Assembly (NCBI RefSeq): GCF_016892705.1
Contig: NZ_JAFEMB010000004.1
Location: 62,001-126,000 of the forward strand
Direction: 5' to 3'
DNA length: 64,000 bases
From: Microvirga pudoricolor
Lineage (GTDB): Bacteria > Pseudomonadota > Alphaproteobacteria > Rhizobiales > Beijerinckiaceae
The notes under the pieces were generated by a model. The model did not search any database, was not told where the DNA came from, and saw only the letters and a list, made by a program, of their open reading frames with translations. The position numbers were made by a program, and so were the translations under genes. Below are positions 9,121 to 18,662 of this stretch, piece after piece (within the stretch, counting starts at the first letter, position 1; each line of letters starts with the position of its first letter).

Positions 9121-10307
9121 TGGTGGCGTCCGGCCGCGAGATCGGCCTGCTCTATGCCGCGGCGGTCGCTCAGGGTCTCGCGCTGGTTACCTTTCCGGCC
9201 GCGAGCGCCGTTTTCACCGATCCGAACGGGTTCGCCTTCAGCAGCACCCAGTACGGCACCATGTTCCTGCCTCAGTTCGTGATGGCGATCCTGGCGTCGA
9301 GCCTGGCGCCGAAGCTGGCGGCTCGCCGAGGCCTCAAAGCCGTTCTACTGGTTGGGCTTGTGGCCGATCTCGCATCGATGGCGGTGTTGGCGGCCAGCGC
9401 GTTGATGACGGGAACGGCGATTGCGTTTCCGATCATCTGTCTTGCGACCGCAGCGCTCGGTTTCGGTTTCGGCGCCACCGTGACGGCGCTGAACAGTCTC
9501 AGTGAGGCGTTCTTCCCCGAACGGCCGGATCGGGCCGTTTTGACCGTCAACGCTTTGCTCGGCGTCGGCACCGCCCTGGCGCCGCTCTTCGTCGCCGTAT
9601 TGTCCGGCCTGGGCCTCTGGTGGGCTCTGCCGGTCTTGATGGTGTTGTGTCTGGGACTCATTCTGGTCCTGCTTGTCAGGCAGCCGCTCCAGGCGGGCGT
9701 GCCAGGCGAGACGCGGTCGACCTCTCAGACGAAGGAGCATCTGCCAGGGCGGTTCTGGCTCTATGGCGGCGCGGTTCTGCTCTACGGCATCCTTGAAACC
9801 ATCAGCGGCAACTGGGGAACACTCTATCTCAGCCAGGAGCGCGGCGTGCCCGTGCATGAAGCCTCCTATGCGCTCACGGCCTTTTGGGTCGCGGTCACGC
9901 TCGGGCGCGTCATCGTCGCCGGGTTGGCGTCACACGTTTCGCCGCGCGTCATCTATCAGGCCCTGCCCGTTCTTCTCGCCCTTGCCTTCGGGGCGGCGGC
10001 AAGCGCGCATTCCGGGTGGAGCGGTATTCTGGCTTTCGGCCTGTTGGGGCTGGCATGCTCCGCGCTGCTGCCTCTCAGCCTCAGCTTCGCCGGCAGCGAG
10101 TTTCCCCGTCTCACCGCGACGACGGCGGGTGGTTTGCTGGCCTTGTATCAGATCGGCTATGGCATCGCGGCGTTCGGCGTCGGACCCCTTCAGGAGATGG
10201 CGGGCGTTTCCTTAGGCCGCATATTCCAGGCCGGGATCGTCATTGCTATCGCGCTGACGGTGGCGGCGTTCCTGATTGCCCGCCGCAACTCTTCCGCGCG
10301 CGCCTGA
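9120..10307 (+). CDS. MFS transporter
   Basis: This 395-residue integral membrane protein has about twelve hydrophobic segments and the major-facilitator layout (for example IGLLYAAAVAQGLALVTF at the start and a central hydrophilic loop near RQPLQAGVPGETRS). The ATG at 9120 overlaps the upstream TGA by one base (TGATG), so it is translationally coupled to the GMC oxidoreductase. The charged loop after TM2 (PKLAARRGLKAVLL) fits the MFS motif A position. It resembles sugar or drug carriers of the fucose-permease/YfcJ kind, but the substrate is not identifiable. It converges with the PxpA gene, with only 15 bases between stops. Confidence 0.8.
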   Translation: MVASGREIGLLYAAAVAQGLALVTFPAASAVFTDPNGFAFSSTQYGTMFLPQFVMAILASSLAPKLAARRGLKAVLLVGLVADLASMAVLAASALMTGTAIAFPIICLATAALGFGFGATVTALNSLSEAFFPERPDRAVLTVNALLGVGTALAPLFVAVLSGLGLWWALPVLMVLCLGLILVLLVRQPLQAGVPGETRSTSQTKEHLPGRFWLYGGAVLLYGILETISGNWGTLYLSQERGVPVHEASYALTAFWVAVTLGRVIVAGLASHVSPRVIYQALPVLLALAFGAAASAHSGWSGILAFGLLGLACSALLPLSLSFAGSEFPRLTATTAGGLLALYQIGYGIAAFGVGPLQEMAGVSLGRIFQAGIVIAIALTVAAFLIARRNSSARA

Positions 10308-10322
10308 TAGGAGAAGACGTCC

Positions 10323-11084
10323 TCAAGCCGCGAAGGGCGCAACCTCCACACCCTCCGCCTCCAGGCGGAACCTCACCGTGCGCGCGAGGTTGACCGCTCC
10401 CGGCGTATCGCCGTGAACGCAGACCGAGTCCACGCGGGTTTTCATGCGTTTCCCGGAGGTGGACACGATCTCCCCGTCGCACACCATGCGCAGAACCCGC
10501 TCGGCCACCACGTCGGCGTCATGGATGACGGAGCCCGGTTGAGAACGTGAGACGAGCCGCATGGCGTCGTCATAGGCGCGATCGGCAAAGACCTCGAGGG
10601 CGTGGGGCATGTCGAGCGCCAGGGCGGCCCGCTCCATGGCGGTCTGGGGCATCACGAGATAGACGAGACCGAGATCGACCGCCCGAATGGCGCGGCCCAC
10701 CGCCGTGGCGAGATCCTCATCGTCCATCGAGAGATTGTTCAACGCACCGTGCGTCTTCACATGGGTGACCCGATGGCCCGCCATCGCGGCCAGCGCTTGG
10801 AGGGCGCCGATCTGATAGGCGACCATCGCCTCGATGTCGGAGAGACTGTCGCCGCGAATGACCCGGCGTCCGAAACCCCAGAGGTCGTTGAAGCCGGGAT
10901 GGGCCCCGACGCTGACGCCCTTGCGCTTCGCCTCCAAGGCCATGCCGCGCATGATCGTGGGATCGCCGGCATGAAATCCGCAGGCCACGTTCGCGGTGGT
11001 GACGATATCGAGCATGGCGGCATCGTCGCCCATGCGCCACGCCCCGAAGCCCTCGCCCAGATCGGAATTCAGATCGACCCTCAT
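10323..11084 (-). CDS. pxpA: LamB/YcsF family protein, 5-oxoprolinase subunit A (PxpA)
   Basis: The protein starts MRVDLNSDLGEGFG and contains ANVACGFHAGDP, GAHPGF and VKTHGALNN, diagnostic of the LamB/YcsF family. PxpA is the hydrolytic component of the ATP-dependent 5-oxoprolinase PxpABC, which recycles pyroglutamate to glutamate. I chose the ATG at 11084, which gives 253 residues (normal for the family) and has AAGGGGG six bases upstream; an earlier ATG at 11111 has no such site. PxpB and PxpC are not in the window, so this copy is solitary or separated from its partners. It sits just downstream of the RND efflux operon on the same strand. Confidence 0.85.
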   Translation of the reverse strand: MRVDLNSDLGEGFGAWRMGDDAAMLDIVTTANVACGFHAGDPTIMRGMALEAKRKGVSVGAHPGFNDLWGFGRRVIRGDSLSDIEAMVAYQIGALQALAAMAGHRVTHVKTHGALNNLSMDDEDLATAVGRAIRAVDLGLVYLVMPQTAMERAALALDMPHALEVFADRAYDDAMRLVSRSQPGSVIHDADVVAERVLRMVCDGEIVSTSGKRMKTRVDSVCVHGDTPGAVNLARTVRFRLEAEGVEVAPFAA

Positions 11085-11107
11085 GGCATCCCCCTTTGAC
11101 GATCGGT

Positions 11108-14100
11108 TCATAGCCCGGATGACGCTCCGGCGTCACCCGATCGGACAGGCTCGCCCGCCAGTTTCGCGCTCAGACGGCCGTGCGTGGGACGCAGGCGGTC
11201 AAGCATGAGATAGATGATCGGGGTCGTGTAGATCGTCAGGATCTGCGACATCACGAGACCGCCGATGATCGTGATGCCGAGAGGCCAGCGCAATTCGGCT
11301 CCAGGTCCGGTCGCGAGGACGAGGGGGAGGGCCCCCAGGAGCGCCGCGAGCGTCGTCATGGTGATGGGGCGGAAGCGCGCCATACAGGCCTCCCGGATGG
11401 CCGCCTCGGCCGAAAGGCCGTGACTGCGCTGCGCCTCGATGGCGAAGTCCACCAGCATGATGCCGTTCTTCTTGACGATCCCGATCAGCAGCATGATGCC
11501 GATGAGGGCAATGAGGGATAGGCTCGTCCCGGTGACCCACAGCGTCAACAGGGCCCCCAGGCCCGCCGAGGGCAGGGTCGAGAGAATGGTCAGCGGATGG
11601 ATCAGGTTCTCGTACAGGATGCCGAGCACCAGGTAGACCGTGATGAGCGCCGCCAGGATGAGAACCACTTGGCTCGACTGGGTCTGGGTGACCTCGCCCG
11701 CATCGCCCGCGAACTCGACCCGGACCGCTTCCGGCATGTGCAGCTCCATCAGCGCGCGCTCGATCTCCGGCGTGACGACGCTGAGTTCCGCGTCCTCCGC
11801 GATGTTGAAGCTGATCGTGGCCGAGGGGAACTGACGCTGGTGGTTGACCACGAGGGGCGCGGAGGAGAACTCGACGCTCGCCACGGAGGAGAGCGGGACC
11901 TGCGTGCCGTTGCCCGCCGACACGAAGAGCCTGCCGAGGCTCGTGACGTCGCGCTGCAGGTTCGGGTCCACCTCCAGGATGATCCTATACTGGTTCCTGG
12001 TCCGGTAGAGCGTCGCCACCTGGCGCTGCGAGAACGAGTCGTTCAGGACCGCCGTGATGTCCCGCACGGAAACGCCGAGCTGGGAGGCCCGCGTGCGATC
12101 GATCCTGACATAGGCCTCGGGCCCGCCCTGTTCGCGGTCGGTGTTGACGTCGAGGACACCCGGAACGGTGCGGATCCGGGCCACGGCCCGCGGAACCCAG
12201 CGCGTGAGTTCCGCCAGTTCCGTGCTCCAGAGCGTGACTTGGTACTGCGAACGCCCGCCGCGTGCCCCGATGGTGATCTCCTGGGGCGGGAAGAGCGTAA
12301 CCTGGGCTTCGACGATCTCGGCGAGCTTGGGCCGCAGGCGGGCGATGATTTCCTCTGCGGTCAGCTTGCGCTCCTCGAGAGGCTTCAGATTCAGGAAATA
12401 GCGCACCTGGTTGCCCGAGCCAAACCCTGAACCACCGACCGTAGAACTGACGCCCGACACCGCCGGGTCGGACATCAGCACGGCCATGACTCGTTCATCG
12501 ATCCGGGTCATGGCCTGGAACGAGGTATCGGGCGATGCCCGGGCGAAGCCCATGATCAGCCCCGTGTCGCCCCGCGGAAGGATCGCCTTGGGCAGGGAGA
12601 CGTAAAGCCCCGCTGTCAGGCCGACGGCCCCGAGGGTGATGAGGAGCATCAGCCATTTGTGCCCGAAGGCCCGGTCGAGGGTGCGGGCATAGAAGGCGCC
12701 GACCGCCTCGAGCACCGGCTCGACCAGCCGGTCGAGGGCTGTCTGGCGCGGACGCGGCAGGGTGCGGATGAAGCGGCCGCAGATCATCGGCGTGACGGTG
12801 AGGGACACCACCGCCGACATCACCACCGCGTAGGTGAGGGTCAGCGAAAATTCCTGGAGGATCCGTCCCGTGACGCCGCCCATGAAGAGGATCGGAATGA
12901 AGGCCGCGATCAGGGACAGGCTGATGGAGATCACCGTGAAGCCGATCTGCCGGGCGCCCAGCAGGGCGGCTTGGTACGGTTTGAGACCCGCTTCCATGTT
13001 GCGGTAACAGTTCTCGATCATCACGATGGCGTCGTCCACCACGAAGCCGACCGAGATGGTCAGCGCCAGCAGGGACATGTTGTTCAGGCTGAAGCCCGAC
13101 AGCCACATGAGCGCCACGGTTCCGGCGAGCGACAGCGGAACCGTCACGCCCGCCGCCGCGGTGGGCACGCCCCGGCGCAGGAAGACGTAGACCACCAGCA
13201 TGACGAGAAGCACGCTCAGGCCCAGGGTCAGCTGCAATTCGTCCACGCTGGCCTGGATCATGGTCGTTCGGTCGTTGACCACCGAGAGAGCGGTGTCCGC
13301 CGGGATGAGGAGGTTCAGCTCGGGCAGGAGGTCCCGCACGCGCTTGACCGTTTCCACCACATTGGCTTCGGACGTCTTCTGCACCATGAGGGTGACGGCA
13401 GGCTGCCGGTTGTATCCCCCTGCCGTGCGGCTGTTGCGCGTGGCTGCCTCGACCTTCGCGACGTCGGTGAGTCGCACGATATTGCCGCCATCGGCCTTCA
13501 GGACGATCTTGGAGAAATCCTCGAGCGTCGCGATCTGGCTGTTGGTGCCGATCAGGATGCTCGTATCGGGTCCGTCGAAGCGCCCATTCGGGCCCAGCGA
13601 CGTGGCGCCGGTGATCGCGGTGCGCACGGCTTCCATGCCGATGCCGCGCGCTTCGAGGGCCGCCGGATCGATGGCGACCCGGAAAGCCGGCTGATCCGCG
13701 CCCCCGACCGTGACTTCCGCAACCCCCGGAGTCTGCGCGATCCGGGTCGCCACGATGAGATCGGCAATGTCGTAGAGTTCGCTCGCGAGCCGGTTCTTCG
13801 AGGTCAGGGTCAGGGACAGGATCGGGAAGGCCGCGGGGTTGAATTTCCGCAGGCGCGGTTCCTGCGACAGGCTGCTCGGCAGGTCCGCGCGGGCCGCCGT
13901 GATCGCGGCCTGTACGTCGCGGGCGGCATCGTCGACGTTGCGGCTGAGCTCGAACTGGATCGCGATGTTGGTGGAGCCGAGAGCGCTTGTGGAGGTCAGC
14001 TCCGTCACGCCCGCAATGGTGCCGAGATGCCGCTCCAGGGGTGCCGCCACCGTGGCGGCCATGACCTCCGGGTCCGCCCCCGGCAGGGACGCGGATACCC

Positions 14101-14236
14101 GGATGGTGGGAAAGTCCACGCTCGGCAGGCTGGCGACCGGCAGGAACAGATAGGCGACCAGCCCTGAGAGGAGGAGGCCGACGGCCATCAGGAATGTGCC
14201 GATCGGCCTGCGGATGAACGGCTCGGAAATGTTCAT
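11108..14236 (-). CDS. RND efflux permease, MdtC-like
   Basis: This is a 1042-residue inner-membrane proton-driven pump of the HAE-RND family. It begins with the canonical cytoplasmic/TM1 block (MNISEPFIRRPIGTFLMAV), has two large periplasmic loops, and TM4 carries the paired aspartates in VGFVVDDAIVMIEN that form the proton relay. The sequence is closer to MdtC/MuxC than to AcrB. It is the last gene of a four-gene operon and starts 10 bases after the stop of a second, distinct permease, as in mdtBC, whose products assemble as a heterotrimer. Likely substrates are bile-salt-like, phenolic or antibiotic compounds, but specificity is inferred only. Confidence 0.88.
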   Translation of the reverse strand: MNISEPFIRRPIGTFLMAVGLLLSGLVAYLFLPVASLPSVDFPTIRVSASLPGADPEVMAATVAAPLERHLGTIAGVTELTSTSALGSTNIAIQFELSRNVDDAARDVQAAITAARADLPSSLSQEPRLRKFNPAAFPILSLTLTSKNRLASELYDIADLIVATRIAQTPGVAEVTVGGADQPAFRVAIDPAALEARGIGMEAVRTAITGATSLGPNGRFDGPDTSILIGTNSQIATLEDFSKIVLKADGGNIVRLTDVAKVEAATRNSRTAGGYNRQPAVTLMVQKTSEANVVETVKRVRDLLPELNLLIPADTALSVVNDRTTMIQASVDELQLTLGLSVLLVMLVVYVFLRRGVPTAAAGVTVPLSLAGTVALMWLSGFSLNNMSLLALTISVGFVVDDAIVMIENCYRNMEAGLKPYQAALLGARQIGFTVISISLSLIAAFIPILFMGGVTGRILQEFSLTLTYAVVMSAVVSLTVTPMICGRFIRTLPRPRQTALDRLVEPVLEAVGAFYARTLDRAFGHKWLMLLITLGAVGLTAGLYVSLPKAILPRGDTGLIMGFARASPDTSFQAMTRIDERVMAVLMSDPAVSGVSSTVGGSGFGSGNQVRYFLNLKPLEERKLTAEEIIARLRPKLAEIVEAQVTLFPPQEITIGARGGRSQYQVTLWSTELAELTRWVPRAVARIRTVPGVLDVNTDREQGGPEAYVRIDRTRASQLGVSVRDITAVLNDSFSQRQVATLYRTRNQYRIILEVDPNLQRDVTSLGRLFVSAGNGTQVPLSSVASVEFSSAPLVVNHQRQFPSATISFNIAEDAELSVVTPEIERALMELHMPEAVRVEFAGDAGEVTQTQSSQVVLILAALITVYLVLGILYENLIHPLTILSTLPSAGLGALLTLWVTGTSLSLIALIGIMLLIGIVKKNGIMLVDFAIEAQRSHGLSAEAAIREACMARFRPITMTTLAALLGALPLVLATGPGAELRWPLGITIIGGLVMSQILTIYTTPIIYLMLDRLRPTHGRLSAKLAGEPVRSGDAGASSGL

Positions 14237-14246
14237 CGCGAGACGC

Positions 14247-17200
14247 TCATGGAGATGGCTCGGGCGCCTCGTCGCCGTCGACGCTCAAGCTCCCGAAGCG
14301 CCGAGCCACCCGGCGGCGGACGCCGTCCATGGCGAGATAGATCACCGGCGTCGTGTAGAGGGTCAGGATCTGGCTTGCCAGGAGGCCGCCGATGATCGTG
14401 ACTCCGAGCGGAACCCGCAGCTCCGCGCCCGCGCCATGGCCGAGAACGAGGGGCAGGGCGCCGAAGATGGCCGCCACGGTGGTCATCATGATGGGCCGGA
14501 AGCGCAGGTGGCACGCCTCGCGGATCGCGGCTTCCGGCGAAAGGCCGCGCGTCCGCTCGGCATCGATGGCGAAATCGATCATGATGATCGCGTTCTTCTT
14601 CACGATGCCCATCAGCAGGATGATACCGATGATGGCGATGAGCGACAGCTCCATCCCGAAGGCCATCAGCGCCAGCAAGGCGCCTACGCCCGCCGACGGC
14701 AGGGTGGTGAGGATCGTGAAAGGATGGACAAGGCTCTCGTAGAGCACGCCCAGAAGGATGTAGATCACCACGACGGCGGCCAGGATCAGCCAGGGCTGGC
14801 TCTGCAGCGACGCCGCGAACTCCTCCGCGTCGCCCGTGAGCGTGCCGTAGAAGTTGGCCGGAAGCCCGATCTCGGCCTCCGCGTCCTCGACGGCCTGGAT
14901 GGCCTGGTCGAGGGATGCGCCCGGCGCCACGTCGAAATTGAAGGTCGCGGCGGGGAACTGCTGGACGTGGTTGACCACGAGCGGAGCCGCGACCCGCTCG
15001 ACGCGCGCGACCGACAGGAGCGGGATCTGCGCGCCTCCCGTGCCCGCCACGTAGACCTTGGCGAGGGCCGACGGGTCGCTCTGGTAGCGGGGATCGGCCT
15101 CCAGCACGACGCGGTATTGGTTCGCCTGCCCGTAGATGGTGGCAATCTGGCGCTGCCCGAAGGCGCTATAGAGAACGTCGTTCACAGCCTGCATGGTGAC
15201 GCCGAGGCGGCCCGCCGCCACCCGGTCGACGGTGATCTGCACCCGCTGCCCGTTGTTCTGGAGATTGGACGACACATTGGCGAGAACCGGACTGTTCCGC
15301 AGCGCATCCTCCACGCGAGCGGCCCAATCCGGAAATGTCTGCTGGTCAGCGCCCACCAACACGTACTGGTATTGCGTCCGACCGGCCTGCGTGCCGATCT
15401 GGATATCCTGCACGAGCTGGAAATAGGCCGTGATGCCGGGGATTACCCCGACCTGCTCGCGCAGGCGCGCCATCACGGCCTGAGCATTCTCCGTGCGAGC
15501 GGACAGGGGACGCAGCACGACGGACAGGCGGCCCGTGTTGAGGGTCGGGTTCGCCTCCCCGATTCCCACCACCGACACCACTCCCAGGACCTGAGGATCC
15601 CGTCCGACGATCGTCTCCACCTGTTGCTGCAGGGCCTGCATGCGCTCGAAGGACACGTCCTGGGCGGCCTCCGTGGTGACCGTGAGGAGGCCGCTGTCCT
15701 GCTGGGGCATGAATCCCTTGGGGATCGCGACATAAAGCCAGACGGTCGCCACGAGCGTCGCGAGGGCGACCAGCAGGGTGAGGGCGCGATGGCGCAGGAC
15801 CCCGTCCAGGGTGACCCGGTAGAGCCCCAGAAGACCGTTCAGGGTGCTCTCGCTCCACCGAACGAGAAAAAAGTGCCGTCCGGGCCGTGCGGGCTTCAGG
15901 AGCCGTGCCGCCATCATGGGCGTCAGGGTGAGCGAGATGACGGCCGACACCACGACCGTGATGGTCAGCGTGAGGGCGAATTCCCGAAACAGGCGGCCGA
16001 CGATTCCCGTCATGAAAAGGAGCGGGATGAACACCGCGACGAGGGACAGGGTCAGCGACACGATGGTGAAGCCGATCTCGCCCGCGCCCTTATAGGCCGC
16101 CTCGAGGGGCGAATGGCCCTCTTCGATGTAGCGCACGATGTTCTCGATCATCACGATGGCGTCGTCGACCACGAAACCCGCCGCGATGGTGAGCGCCATC
16201 AGGGACAGGTTGTCGATGGTGAAGCCCGCGAAATACATGACGCCGAAGCTGCTCATGAGGGAGAGCGGCAGGGTCACGCCGGCAACAAAAGTCGCGCTGA
16301 AGGTGCGCAGGAACAGGAGCACCACGAGAATCACGAGGGCGACGCTGAGCACCAGGGTGAGCTGGACCTCTTTCACCGAGGCCTTGATGGTGGCGGTGCG
16401 GTCGCTGACGATGGACAGCGTCGCGCTGGCCGGGACGGAGCGCTGGAGCGCCTGGATCTGGCGGCCGATGAGGTCGACCGTCTCGACGATGTTGGCGCCG
16501 GGCTGTCGCTGCACGTCGATGATGACCGCGGGCTTGCCGTTGTAGAAACCCGAAACCTTGTCGTTCTCCAGCCCCAGCATGATCTTGGCCACGTCCTTGA
16601 GGAGGACCGGCGATCCGTTCGCGGTGGCCACCACCACGGTCTCGTAGGCCTTGGCGTCGCTGAGCTGGTCGTTGGCCGCGATGGTCAGGGCCTTCTGGGC
16701 TCCGTCGAGGGAGCCTTTGGATCCCGACAGGCTTGTATTGGCGATGGCGGTGCGAAGCGTGGAGAGCGAGATGCCATACGAAGCAAGACGCGGGAGGTCG
16801 ACCTGGATGCGGATCGCTGGCCTCACACGTCCTTGCACCGTGACGCGCCCGACGCCTGATATCTGGCTCAGCCGCTGGCTGATGAGCGTGTCGGCAAGAT
16901 CGCTCAACTGCTCGAGGGGCAGCGCGTCGGACGTGAGGGCCAGGGTCACGATGGGCGGATCGGCGGGGTTCACCTTGGCGTAGGTGGGCGGGTAGGGCAG
17001 GTCGTTGGGCAGCGTGGCGTTCGCGGCGTTGATGGCGGATTGAACGTCCTGCGAGGCGGCATCGATGTCCCGGTCGAGAATGAACTGCAGTGTGATCTGG
17101 CTCCACCCGTAGGAGCTCATGGAACTCAAGGTCTGCAAGCCCGAGATCTGGCTGAGCTGGCGCTCCAGGGGAGCGGTGACGAGGGACGCCACCGTGTCGG

Positions 17201-17366
17201 CGCTCGCACCAGGAAGCTGCGTGGTGATCTGGATCGTCGGGAAGTCGACCTGGGGCAGGGAGGAGATCGGCAGGAGCCGGTACCCGAGAATACTGCCCAA
17301 CAGCACGGCCACCGCCAGGAGAGCCGTGGCGATGGGACGCGCGATGAAGGGAGCCGAGACGTTCAC
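14247..17366 (-). CDS. RND efflux permease, MdtB-like
   Basis: This 1039-residue HAE-RND pump is paralogous to the downstream permease. It opens with MNVSAPFIARPIATALLAV, and the TM4 proton-relay aspartates are in AGFVVDDAIVMIEN. The periplasmic porter domain includes SYGWSQITLQF, typical of the MdtB branch. Its start codon overlaps the stop of the adaptor gene in an ATGA arrangement, so translation is coupled. Two dissimilar permeases encoded in tandem indicate a heteromeric MdtBC/MuxBC-type complex. Confidence 0.88.
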   Translation of the reverse strand: MNVSAPFIARPIATALLAVAVLLGSILGYRLLPISSLPQVDFPTIQITTQLPGASADTVASLVTAPLERQLSQISGLQTLSSMSSYGWSQITLQFILDRDIDAASQDVQSAINAANATLPNDLPYPPTYAKVNPADPPIVTLALTSDALPLEQLSDLADTLISQRLSQISGVGRVTVQGRVRPAIRIQVDLPRLASYGISLSTLRTAIANTSLSGSKGSLDGAQKALTIAANDQLSDAKAYETVVVATANGSPVLLKDVAKIMLGLENDKVSGFYNGKPAVIIDVQRQPGANIVETVDLIGRQIQALQRSVPASATLSIVSDRTATIKASVKEVQLTLVLSVALVILVVLLFLRTFSATFVAGVTLPLSLMSSFGVMYFAGFTIDNLSLMALTIAAGFVVDDAIVMIENIVRYIEEGHSPLEAAYKGAGEIGFTIVSLTLSLVAVFIPLLFMTGIVGRLFREFALTLTITVVVSAVISLTLTPMMAARLLKPARPGRHFFLVRWSESTLNGLLGLYRVTLDGVLRHRALTLLVALATLVATVWLYVAIPKGFMPQQDSGLLTVTTEAAQDVSFERMQALQQQVETIVGRDPQVLGVVSVVGIGEANPTLNTGRLSVVLRPLSARTENAQAVMARLREQVGVIPGITAYFQLVQDIQIGTQAGRTQYQYVLVGADQQTFPDWAARVEDALRNSPVLANVSSNLQNNGQRVQITVDRVAAGRLGVTMQAVNDVLYSAFGQRQIATIYGQANQYRVVLEADPRYQSDPSALAKVYVAGTGGAQIPLLSVARVERVAAPLVVNHVQQFPAATFNFDVAPGASLDQAIQAVEDAEAEIGLPANFYGTLTGDAEEFAASLQSQPWLILAAVVVIYILLGVLYESLVHPFTILTTLPSAGVGALLALMAFGMELSLIAIIGIILLMGIVKKNAIIMIDFAIDAERTRGLSPEAAIREACHLRFRPIMMTTVAAIFGALPLVLGHGAGAELRVPLGVTIIGGLLASQILTLYTTPVIYLAMDGVRRRVARRFGSLSVDGDEAPEPSP

Positions 17367-18613
17367 GGGGTCGAGGCCGGTTCGGCCGCCGATGCGTTGC
17401 GCCTGCGGCGTTGGTTCCCCTGATTCGGTTCGCTGGCCGTGGCGGGCTCACCCGACGAGAGGGTGATCCGGGAGCCGTCCTGGAGATTGGCGAAGCCGCT
17501 CGTCACCACTTGCTGACCGGCATCGAGACCGCCGGCGATCACGGCCTGCGTTTCGTTCTGCTGGGTGATGCGAACCGGCGTCAGCTTCACGGTGTCGTCG
17601 GGCTGGACCACATAGACGAAGCTGCCCACCGTGCCCTGCTGGACGGAGGCGGCCGGCACTACGATGGCGCCGCCCAGCGTTTTCAGGAGAAGGCGCACGT
17701 TGACGAACTGGCCGGGCCAAAGGCGCCCTTGGGCATTCTCGAACGTACCCTTCATCTTCACCGTGCCGGTGGCCTGGTCGACCTGGTTGTCGATAACCTC
17801 CAGCACGCCCGCGTCGAGCTGCTGGGATCCGATGCTTGCCGTCACGGACAGGGGCCCCTTGGCGGTCGCCACCTCGGAGACCACGGTTTCGGGCAGCGTG
17901 AAGAGGACCGAGATCGGGCGAAGCTGCGTGATGACCACGAGGCCGGTTTCGTCTCCGGAACTCACAAGATTGCCCTCGTCGATCTGGCGGATGCCCGTGC
18001 GCCCGTCGATGGGGGCCGTGATGGTGGTGTAGTCGAGACTAGCCTGTGCGCTGTCGATGGCGGCTTGGTCCTGCCGCACCTGTGCCTCGGCCTGAGCCAC
18101 CGCGGCCCGCTGGGTATCGGCCTGCTGCTTGGAGGCGAAATCCCCCCGCGCAAGGCTCGTATAGCGTTCGAGATCCCGGCGCGCATTGTCGAGGCTGGCC
18201 TGATCCATGGCTTTCTTGGCCACCGCCTGATCGAGGGCAGCCTGATAGGTCACCGGGTCGATCTTGGCGAGAACGTCGCCCTTCCTGACGTCCTGGCCCT
18301 CCTTGAAGTTCACGCTCAGGAGACGGCCGCTGACCTGGGCCCGCACCGTGACGGTCTTGTAGGCCCGCACGGTGCCCACGCCGTCGAGATAGACCGGCAC
18401 GTCGGCCGCCCGTGCGGCCTCGGCCAGGATGGGCACCGGGAGGCTCCGGCGTCCCCCCGGACCGCGAGGGGCGCCCGAAGGAGAGCCGCCACGGCCGAGA
18501 GCCGCATCGCCGGCCGGCCGGTCGCCCCAAAACGGAATGGCGTCGCGCATGGTCCAGCCGATGCCGGCAAGAGCCGCCAGGGCGATCAGCAGGACGAGGG
18601 TTCTGGGCTTCAT
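17363..18613 (-). CDS. RND efflux periplasmic adaptor (membrane-fusion protein), MdtA-like
   Basis: This 416-residue membrane-fusion protein bridges the RND pumps and the outer-membrane channel. An N-terminal hydrophobic anchor (TLVLLIALAALAGIGW) is followed by the lipoyl/barrel-sandwich halves (TVTVRAQVSGRLLSVNFKEGQDVRKGD and ITAPIDGRTGIRQIDEGNLV), an alpha-helical hairpin between them, and beta-barrel and membrane-proximal domains. The C-terminus is an arginine/asparagine-rich tail (QGNQRRRRNAS), probably unstructured. The gene lies between the outer-membrane factor and the first permease, overlapping the latter by 4 bases. Confidence 0.88.
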   Translation of the reverse strand: MKPRTLVLLIALAALAGIGWTMRDAIPFWGDRPAGDAALGRGGSPSGAPRGPGGRRSLPVPILAEAARAADVPVYLDGVGTVRAYKTVTVRAQVSGRLLSVNFKEGQDVRKGDVLAKIDPVTYQAALDQAVAKKAMDQASLDNARRDLERYTSLARGDFASKQQADTQRAAVAQAEAQVRQDQAAIDSAQASLDYTTITAPIDGRTGIRQIDEGNLVSSGDETGLVVITQLRPISVLFTLPETVVSEVATAKGPLSVTASIGSQQLDAGVLEVIDNQVDQATGTVKMKGTFENAQGRLWPGQFVNVRLLLKTLGGAIVVPAASVQQGTVGSFVYVVQPDDTVKLTPVRITQQNETQAVIAGGLDAGQQVVTSGFANLQDGSRITLSSGEPATASEPNQGNQRRRRNASAAEPASTP

Positions 18614-18662
18614 GAGGGTTTTGGTTTCCTTTCGGCCGTTTCACGCCCGCCGCGCACGGGCT

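Noticed and set aside
11597-16859. Several long plus-strand open frames (to 887 codons) across the RND genes
   Set aside because: The minus-strand frames encode full-length RND pumps with correct motifs; the plus frames are low-complexity Arg/His/Gly-rich shadows.
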